In this document: positions 57,657 to 64,000 of the stretch, piece after piece | How positions within the stretch are numbered: position 1 is the stretch's first letter | Layout of the letters: each line of letters begins with the position of its first letter | Source of the DNA: Caminicella sporogenes DSM 14501 | GTDB taxonomy: Bacteria > Bacillota > Clostridia > Peptostreptococcales > Caminicellaceae | Direction of reading: 5' to 3' | DNA length: 64,000 nt | Assembly: GCF_900142285.1 (NCBI RefSeq) | Contig: NZ_FRAJ01000003.1 | Coordinates: 62,001-126,000, forward strand | Made by a program: the position numbers and the translations under genes | The notes under the pieces: model-generated | The model's input: the letters and a program-made list of their open reading frames with translations, nothing else | What the model was told of the DNA's origin: nothing | The model's database searches: none

Positions 57657-58415
57657 CTATTTAATACCGCCAAACCTTCGTTTTCTACTTTGATAATCTA
57701 TAATTGCTTCAATAAAATGTTTTGAACTAAAGTCAGGCCAATATACATCGGTAAACCAAAATTCACTATAAGCTGCCTGCCACAGTAAAAAATTACTTAA
57801 TCTTATTTCACCGCTTGTTCTAATAATCAAATCTGGATCAGGAATATTTTTAGTATATAAATAATTTGAAAATACTGCTTCATCTATTTTATCAAAATCT
57901 ATTTTATTATTTACCACATCTTTGCATATGTTCTTTACAGCTCTTAGTATTTCATGTCTTCCTCCATAATTCAAGGCTATATTTACTACTAATCCTGTAT
58001 TATTAGATGTAAGCGCAGTAGCTTTATTTATTTCACTGATAGCAGTTTCAGGCAGTTTAGATATATCTCCTAAAACATTTATAACTACATTGTTTTTATG
58101 AAGTTCTTTTGCTTCTCTTCTTAAGTATATCACTAATAGCTCCATTAATGCATTAATTTCTTCTCTAGGTCTTTTCCAATTTTCTGTTGAAAACGCGTAA
58201 AGTGTAAGATACTTTATTCCTAAATTTGATGAAGTTTTTATAATATCTCTTAAAGCTTCTACACCTGCTTTATGTCCTGCTACCCTAGGTAAGTTTTTAC
58301 TTCTTGCCCACCTTCCGTTTCCGTCCATAATAATAGCTATATGTTTTGGTAAATTTGAAAAATCAATATTTGCTTTACTGCTAGATTTACTACTTCTAAA
58401 TAATTTTTTGAACAT
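57657..58415 (-). CDS. uppS: Isoprenyl transferase, undecaprenyl diphosphate synthase
   Basis: 252-residue cis-prenyltransferase building the C55 lipid carrier for cell wall synthesis from FPP and [15 protein letters not shown] is the catalytic start (near residue 27), YAFSTENW and a C-terminal [15 protein letters not shown]...YSEFWFTD follow. The ATG has TGGAGGTAT in front. It precedes cdsA-dxr-rseP in the same operon. Confidence 0.97.
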   Translation of the reverse strand: MFKKLFRSSKSSSKANIDFSNLPKHIAIIMDGNGRWARSKNLPRVAGHKAGVEALRDIIKTSSNLGIKYLTLYAFSTENWKRPREEINALMELLVIYLRREAKELHKNNVVINVLGDISKLPETAISEINKATALTSNNTGLVVNIALNYGGRHEILRAVKNICKDVVNNKIDFDKIDEAVFSNYLYTKNIPDPDLIIRTSGEIRLSNFLLWQAAYSEFWFTDVYWPDFSSKHFIEAIIDYQSRKRRFGGIK

Positions 58416-58450
58416 TGATAATATACCTCCATATATTTTAAAACATTTAA

Positions 58451-58467
58451 CCCTCCAAATAGGAGGG
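58451..58467 (-). terminator. Hairpin between the small PASTA-like gene and uppS
   Basis: CCCTCC (58451-58456) with GGAGGG (58462-58467), directly after the stop of the 65-residue gene. No strong T-run follows on the minus strand, so partial attenuation or RNA processing is as likely as termination. Confidence 0.5.
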
Positions 58468-58665
58468 CTAAAAATAACTTACTGTTATTTCTATAGTATT
58501 ATCAAAAACTTTCTGTCTTACAATTCTACATTCAGTATTTTCTACTGTATCTTTATTAGCTGGAGATATAGTTTCTTTTATAATTATTTTATAACTATCT
58601 TCATATTTTTTTATTTCATCTAATACATTATTTAATTTTCTACCTACATAATCAGGTATATTCAT
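58468..58665 (-). CDS. Small PASTA-like unknown protein between frr and uppS
   Basis: 65 residues, cytosolic (no signal or membrane segment). [19 protein letters not shown] followed by beta-strand-like segments and a terminal VRQKV...EITVSYF resembles one PASTA-type unit. The resemblance is by pattern only. Clostridia often have a small unnamed gene at this place. GGAGGTAT stands before the ATG and the stop of frr is only six bases upstream, so it is translated with the operon. Function unknown. Confidence 0.75.
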   Translation of the reverse strand: MNIPDYVGRKLNNVLDEIKKYEDSYKIIIKETISPANKDTVENTECRIVRQKVFDNTIEITVSYF

Positions 58666-58671
58666 TAAATT

Positions 58672-59969
<1,298 letters not shown>

Positions 59970-60010
59970 CTACAACAATAAATAAAAACCTTCTTGAAAA
60001 TTTTAAAAAA

Positions 60011-60030
60011 GAGAACACTTTTGTGTTCTC
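60011..60030 (-). terminator. Intrinsic terminator after tsf
   Basis: GAGAACAC (60011-60018) with GTGTTCTC (60023-60030), followed on the minus strand by TTTTTT. Confidence 0.9.
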
Positions 60031-60047
60031 TCATTTTTAATTTTAAA

Positions 60048-60698
60048 TTATTTATTAGCAATTTGCTTAGCAACTTCTTCTGCAAAATTTTCTTGTTTCT
60101 TTTCTATACCTTCTCCTACTTCAAATCTAGCAAATCTTCTTATTGAAATATTTTCTCCTATCTTAGCTATTTTTTCATGTAAAAGGTCTTGAACAGTAAT
60201 ATCTGGATTTTTAATGAAAGGTTGCTCTAATAAACATACTTCCTTAAAGTATTTTTCTATTCTTCCCTGTACCATTTTATCAACTATTTTTTCAGGTTTT
60301 CCTTCATTTAATGCTTGGTTTCTCAATATTTCTTTTTCTTTTTCTATTACATCTTGAGGAACTTGCTCTCTACTTACATATTGCGGATTAGTTGCAGCTA
60401 TTTGCATAGCAATATCCTTTGCAAAAACTTTAAATTCATCGTTTTTCGCAACAAAATCTGTTTCAGTATTGATTTCAACAATTACACCTATTCTTCCACC
60501 ATGTATGTATGCCTCAACAATACCTTCAGCAGCAATTCTACCAGCTTTTTTAGCAGCTTTAGCCAATCCTTTTTCTCTTAATATTTCAACAGCTTTTTCC
60601 ATATCTCCATTAGCTTCAGTTAATGCTTTTTTACAATCCAACATTCCTGCACCAGTTTTTTCCCTCAATTCTTTTACCATAGCAGCAGTAATTGCCAT
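60048..60698 (-). CDS. tsf: Elongation factor Ts
   Basis: 216-residue nucleotide exchange factor for EF-Tu. The N-terminal UBA-like region [19 protein letters not shown] and the core [11 protein letters not shown] are signatures. Length is that of the short, single-core EF-Ts found in many Clostridia rather than the about 290-residue form. The ATG follows GAGGAGGCG. Confidence 0.97.
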   Translation of the reverse strand: MAITAAMVKELREKTGAGMLDCKKALTEANGDMEKAVEILREKGLAKAAKKAGRIAAEGIVEAYIHGGRIGVIVEINTETDFVAKNDEFKVFAKDIAMQIAATNPQYVSREQVPQDVIEKEKEILRNQALNEGKPEKIVDKMVQGRIEKYFKEVCLLEQPFIKNPDITVQDLLHEKIAKIGENISIRRFARFEVGEGIEKKQENFAEEVAKQIANK

Positions 60699-60731
60699 TA
60701 TAACGCCTCCTCATTAGTATATATGATAAAA

Positions 60732-60778
60732 GGTAAGAGTAGTAAGGGAGATAATTCCTATCCCTTATTACCCTTACC
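60732..60778 (-). terminator. Long hairpin between rpsB and tsf
   Basis: On the minus strand 60761-60778 pairs with 60732-60749 (18 positions, one mismatch and one G-U; ends GGTAAG/CTTACC), followed by TTTTATC. It probably causes partial termination or RNA processing, lowering tsf relative to rpsB. Confidence 0.65.
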
Positions 60779-60803
60779 ATTAAAATTTATATATGATATT
60801 ATA

Positions 60804-61517
60804 TTATTCTTCTTGTCTATCTTCTTCCATTTGCTCTCCTTGTCTTCCTTCAATAACCGCATCAGCAATTTTTGATGTAATTAATTTTACAGCTCTTATT
60901 GCATCATCATTACCTGGAATTACATAATCAACTTCATCAGGATCGCAGTTAGTATCTACTATAGCAATTATAGGAATACCTAATATATGAGCTTCCTTAA
61001 TAGCAATTTTTTCTTTACGTGGATCTACAACAAATAGAGCATCTGGTAATCCATTCATTTCTTTAATACCACTTAAGAATTTTTCTAATTTTTCTTTTTC
61101 ATGTCTTAATTTGATAACTTCTTTCTTAGGAAGAACATCAAAAGTTCCATCTTCTTCCATGTTTTCAAGCTCAACAAGTCTTTCAATTCTCTTTTTAATA
61201 GTCTTGTAGTTAGTTAGCATTCCACCTAACCATCTTTGATTAACATAATACATTCCACATCTTTTTGCTTCTTTTTCAATAGATTCTTGAGCTTGCTTCT
61301 TTGTACCTACAAAAAGGATTTTCTTACCTTCTGCAGATAAGTTTTTAACAAATTCATAGGCAGTATTCATCATTTTTACAGTTTTTTGTAAATCGATAAT
61401 ATAAATTCCATTTCTTTCTGTAAAAATGTATTCTGCCATTTTAGGATTCCATCTTCTTGTCTGATGACCAAAATGAACCCCAGCTTCAAGTAATTGTTTC
61501 ATTGAAATAACTGACAT
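60804..61517 (-). CDS. rpsB: 30S ribosomal protein S2
   Basis: 237-residue S2. [34 protein letters not shown] and [18 protein letters not shown] are family motifs. The open frame reaches 61589 but GGAGGTGGAG immediately before the ATG 61517 fixes the start. The C-terminus is acidic ([10 protein letters not shown]). It is followed by tsf, as in nearly all bacteria. Confidence 0.98.
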   Translation of the reverse strand: MSVISMKQLLEAGVHFGHQTRRWNPKMAEYIFTERNGIYIIDLQKTVKMMNTAYEFVKNLSAEGKKILFVGTKKQAQESIEKEAKRCGMYYVNQRWLGGMLTNYKTIKKRIERLVELENMEEDGTFDVLPKKEVIKLRHEKEKLEKFLSGIKEMNGLPDALFVVDPRKEKIAIKEAHILGIPIIAIVDTNCDPDEVDYVIPGNDDAIRAVKLITSKIADAVIEGRQGEQMEEDRQEE

Positions 61518-61545
61518 TAACTCCACCTCCATGGTTTTTTCCTCC

Positions 61546-61605
61546 GCTTTGAGCATCTTCTCAAAAGAACCATAAAAATGGTCACCCATTTAAGAATTTC
61601 AAAGC
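61546..61605 (-). promoter_or_regulatory. Structured rpsB leader
   Basis: On the minus strand GCTTTGA (61599-61605) pairs with TCAAAGC (61546-61552) just before the ribosome binding site. This encloses a smaller AATGG-GTGA-CCATT hairpin and a second ACCAT/ATGGT option. It looks like a ribosomal-protein leader; the binding protein is unknown. Confidence 0.5.
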
Positions 61606-61627
61606 GTGTGTATTTATTACCTTAAGT

Positions 61628-61657
61628 AGTATATCATAGAAGAATATATTTTGGCAA
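61628..61657 (-). promoter_or_regulatory. Promoter of rpsB
   Basis: On the minus strand TTGCCA (61652-61657), 18 bases, TATACT (61628-61633) with an upstream TG-A, an extended -10. Confidence 0.65.
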
Positions 61658-61730
61658 CAATTATTTATTTAGAGCTCACTTTTTTTGATTAATTTTTGCT
61701 CTGTATCCTTTTTATTATAACCAAAACAAA

Positions 61731-61771
61731 AAAAAATAACCAAATATTTCATAATCAATTGGTTATTTTTT
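61731..61771 (-). terminator. Intrinsic terminator ending the motility-linked operon
   Basis: A 13-base-pair stem AAAAAATAACCAA (61731-61743) with its complement at 61759-61771 overlaps the stop of the SwrB-like gene. Confidence 0.8.
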
Positions 61772-62347
61772 ATTTATACTCAAAATAAATTGAACTTCAT
61801 CAAAACCCATATTTAATATTTTAGCTATTTGTGATGTGGTATATCCTTTTTGTTTTAAATTAAGAACTTTTTTTCTCTTTTCATCTTTACTATCGGTATC
61901 ATTAATTTTTATAATGTCTTCTTTTATCTCTTGTTTATAATTATCATCTTCCATAGTATTATCTTTTGTAATATTTTTATAAGCTAATTTAGATAATTCA
62001 ACTGAATTTTCAATTTTATTTATATTATTATCTAATAATTTTTTGTTTTCATTTAACTTAGTATTTAATTTTTCAATGTTTTTTTCCAAATAAGTATATT
62101 TTTTTTCTATTTCATCAACAGTCTCTTTAAAAGAAATATTTAACTCATTTATTATATTTTCAATTGAATTAATAGTTTCTAAAAAATCTATGCTTTCTAA
62201 GCTGTCAACATTTGACGTATCTGTTAAGTACTTTTCATCATGTACCAAATTATTCCCTGAATAATTTTCAAAAATTTCTTTTTTAATTAATAATAATGAT
62301 AAAAATATTATTATGATGCCTATTGAAAAAAATATATAATTAAGCAT
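61763..62347 (-). CDS. SwrB-like protein: membrane anchor, coiled coil, C-terminal HTH-like motif
   Basis: 194 residues: an N-terminal membrane segment (about 3-21), an acidic and asparagine-rich coiled-coil middle (about 45-150), and a C-terminal KRKKVLNLKQKGYTTSQIAK-type helix-turn-helix-like end. This is the layout of B. subtilis SwrB, which activates flagellar export and also lies directly upstream of rpsB. The neighbours fapA and the next small gene fit. Similarity outside the end motif is low, so it is called by architecture and location. Confidence 0.7.
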   Translation of the reverse strand: MLNYIFFSIGIIIIFLSLLLIKKEIFENYSGNNLVHDEKYLTDTSNVDSLESIDFLETINSIENIINELNISFKETVDEIEKKYTYLEKNIEKLNTKLNENKKLLDNNINKIENSVELSKLAYKNITKDNTMEDDNYKQEIKEDIIKINDTDSKDEKRKKVLNLKQKGYTTSQIAKILNMGFDEVQFILSINKK

Positions 62348-62358
62348 ACTGCACCTCT

Positions 62359-62664
62359 TTATACTTTGATGTCTATATTTTGTCCTAATTTACTATTTTT
62401 TTCATCTTTACAAGACTGTTTTTTATTTCTTTTTTTATTTTCTTTAAGAAAATTATTATTTTCTTCTTTTTTTCTTGTAATCAAATGATTTTCTTTTTTT
62501 TCAATATTATTTACTTTTTTAAGTTTTTCCATATTTGCCTGTTTGTTTTCATTATAGTTTGACTGCACTATATTTTCAGCTTTATGCAGCATAGACTGAT
62601 TTTTGTTTGAAACATTTTGAGACTTGGGTAAAAGAACCTGCATATCAATTGGTCTAATAGGCAT
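62359..62664 (-). CDS. Small unknown protein beginning MPIRPIDMQVLLPKSQ
   Basis: 101 residues. The first 16 residues resemble a conserved opening I associate with small proteins next to fapA in Clostridia; the rest is lysine/asparagine/glutamate-rich and probably disordered. No membrane segment, no cysteine pairs and no enzyme motif. It lies 30 bases after fapA and 11 before the SwrB-like gene, so it is likely co-expressed with them and linked to flagella, but its function is unknown. Confidence 0.7.
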   Translation of the reverse strand: MPIRPIDMQVLLPKSQNVSNKNQSMLHKAENIVQSNYNENKQANMEKLKKVNNIEKKENHLITRKKEENNNFLKENKKRNKKQSCKDEKNSKLGQNIDIKV

Positions 62665-62694
62665 AAACTCAACCCCTTAAAAGACTAAATAAAC

Positions 62695-64000
62695 TTAATA
62701 ATGAAAAAAACGAATCTCCCCATTTTCTTTCATAAAAGTAACATTTTCTAAAACATCTCTTACATTATGATAAGAATTGTTAATTTTTAATTTTACTCCT
62801 GGATATACTATTTTTGCCTGAACTTTAGAATCTTTTAACTCTCTAATAGTTAAATTTAAATAATCAAGTTTGTCTTGTAAATTATTCATTTCATCTATAT
62901 ATTTATCCCTTGTAGATAGAGTTTTTTGTAATTCTTCTTTAGAATGTTCTGATAATTCATTTTGCACTTCTAAGATTTCAATTATTTTGTTCAGCTTTTT
63001 TATATTTTCTTCAATCGATTTTATCCTATCTTTTATAGATTTGTATTCATTTAATAATTCTTCGTCTATTCCAACTTCAACTTTCGTAATAGTTCCTATA
63101 TTGCTACCTATTACTTTAGCATTAACTCCTTTTCTTGCCTTTATAAAACCTCCGACAACAATTCCCTTTTTTTTGTTTACATGCATTTTACCGTTACATA
63201 AAATATTGCTGTGCATTACATAATCACATGTAACATCACCTTTTGCTTCAATTTTAGAATTTTCAACAAAACAGCTCTTTACATCTTTTTCAGCATAAAC
63301 TTTTGAAGAGTTATGAATTCCCTTATGAATGATAACACTTTCCATTGAAATTATTTCAGCACCTTCTACAATTCCATATATTTCTATATCATCATTGCTT
63401 TTAATGGTATACCCTTGCTGAACATTACCTTTTACTATGACTTTCCCAGAAAAAGATATATTACCCGTTGATACACCAACATCTTTATTAATCTCTAATA
63501 CTTCAATAACATTGATTTTTTCATCAATAATTTTAACTATACCATCAATGTCAGCAATTAACAAAGTACCATCATTTGAAATAGAAACATTTTTTCCTGC
63601 TTTAAATTTAATATCTTTTCCATGTTTTGCTTTTATCGTTCTGCCAGTTACAGTAATTCCATTTTCTCCTCGAGTTGGATTAATTTTTCGAGCCAAAATA
63701 TCACCTTTAGAAACTTGTTTGACAAAATGTAAATTTTTGTAATTCACTTTTCCATTTGGCAGCATCTGTGGTTTAAGCGAATCAGTAGTATCTATATTAA
63801 AAATAATCCTACCGTCTTTACCATTCTTATGCCTTTTACCTTGTGCAATGGCAATTTTATCTGCTATATCTGGACTGCGTACTATAGACTCAATTAAATT
63901 ATGATCAATTCCGTACACAACCTTTTTTTCTTCCAAAGCTTTATATATATCTTCTTTAGTAATATTTGCTTCTTCGTTTTCTTTTTTTACAGTTATATAA
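62695..64000 (-). CDS. fapA: FapA (DUF342) family protein, flagellar-associated (partial, 5' end outside window)
   Basis: At least 434 residues are visible; the frame continues to the right edge (EDIYKALEEKKVVYGIDHNL is typical of the region after the N-terminal domain). A right-handed beta-helix section (about 150-290 of the visible part) with repeated short strands is followed by a coiled coil (about 300-375) and a small end domain. FapA-type proteins are named for flagellar assembly in Vibrio; in Clostridia they lie at the end of the flagellar/chemotaxis operon, as the neighbours here suggest. The internal TTG at 63936 is not the start. Confidence 0.87.
   Translation of the reverse strand, partial: YITVKKENEEANITKEDIYKALEEKKVVYGIDHNLIESIVRSPDIADKIAIAQGKRHKNGKDGRIIFNIDTTDSLKPQMLPNGKVNYKNLHFVKQVSKGDILARKINPTRGENGITVTGRTIKAKHGKDIKFKAGKNVSISNDGTLLIADIDGIVKIIDEKINVIEVLEINKDVGVSTGNISFSGKVIVKGNVQQGYTIKSNDDIEIYGIVEGAEIISMESVIIHKGIHNSSKVYAEKDVKSCFVENSKIEAKGDVTCDYVMHSNILCNGKMHVNKKKGIVVGGFIKARKGVNAKVIGSNIGTITKVEVGIDEELLNEYKSIKDRIKSIEENIKKLNKIIEILEVQNELSEHSKEELQKTLSTRDKYIDEMNNLQDKLDYLNLTIRELKDSKVQAKIVYPGVKLKINNSYHNVRDVLENVTFMKENGEIRFFHY

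Noticed and set aside
60315-60717. Plus-strand frames across tsf
   Set aside because: Antisense shadows of a highly conserved gene.
61518-61589. Longer N-terminus for S2
   Set aside because: Overlaps the leader structure; a strong ribosome binding site and the conserved start are at 61517.

Overview
The window is a compact, very AT-rich stretch of chromosome from an endospore-forming, probably anaerobic and flagellated member of the Clostridia. The evidence is PolC and SpoVS, a YlmC/YmxH sporulation protein, SpoIIIE-type FtsK, a ferredoxin-dependent 2-oxoacid oxidoreductase, flagellar-associated genes beside rpsB, and strong AGGAGG ribosome binding sites with many TTG/GTG starts. A Tissierellales-like lineage would fit, but I cannot prove it from the sequence. 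I see no rRNA, tRNA, insertion sequence, prophage or CRISPR array.

Layout. Positions 1-7.9 kb (+): the end of a 2-oxoacid:ferredoxin oxidoreductase operon (korB-korC), an RpiR regulator, a histidine phosphatase, a membrane-anchored unknown, cmk-ispH-rpsA, cheR, and a MerR-like coiled-coil protein. At 7.9-8.2 kb a tiny cysteine-rich protein sits in its own promoter-to-terminator unit. An aminotransferase follows at 8.2-9.4 kb (-), then an HD-GYP protein at 9.7-10.8 kb (+). From 11.0 to 19.6 kb (+) runs miaB-mutS-mutL-miaA-hfq and a YnbB-type PLP enzyme. From 19.7 kb to the right edge every gene is on the minus strand.

Read in its own direction, from right to left, the minus block is: fapA, two small motility-associated genes (one SwrB-like), rpsB-tsf-pyrH-frr, a small PASTA-like unknown, uppS-cdsA-dxr-rseP-ispG, polC, rimP-nusA-rnpM(ylxR)-ylxQ-infB-rbfA-nrnA-truB-ribF, rpsO-pnp, ylxY, an M16 protease, dut, ylmC/ymxH, dapG, tepA, ftsK, mnmH-rimO-pgsA-cinA, recA, rny, spoVS, purB, a tyrosine recombinase and lexA. 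This follows the well-known Bacillus/Clostridium order for translation, lipid/isoprenoid precursor, DNA repair and sporulation genes. The miaB-to-ynbB block points the opposite way from what that order would predict.

Regulation visible in the DNA includes: LexA boxes on lexA and recA; a sigma-H-type promoter in front of spoVS; good sigma-A promoters for recA, rny, rpsO, rimP, rpsB, purB, the MerR gene and the cysteine-rich gene; an rpsO leader whose hairpin loop is complementary to the ribosome binding site; and structured leaders or attenuator-like hairpins before rny, rimP, rpsB and tsf. Best candidates for new biology are the cysteine-rich 46-residue protein at 7978-8118, the rpsO pseudoknot, and the rny start region, where the well-placed start codon appears to be ATC. 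Function calls for housekeeping genes rest on recognising family motifs; no database search was run.
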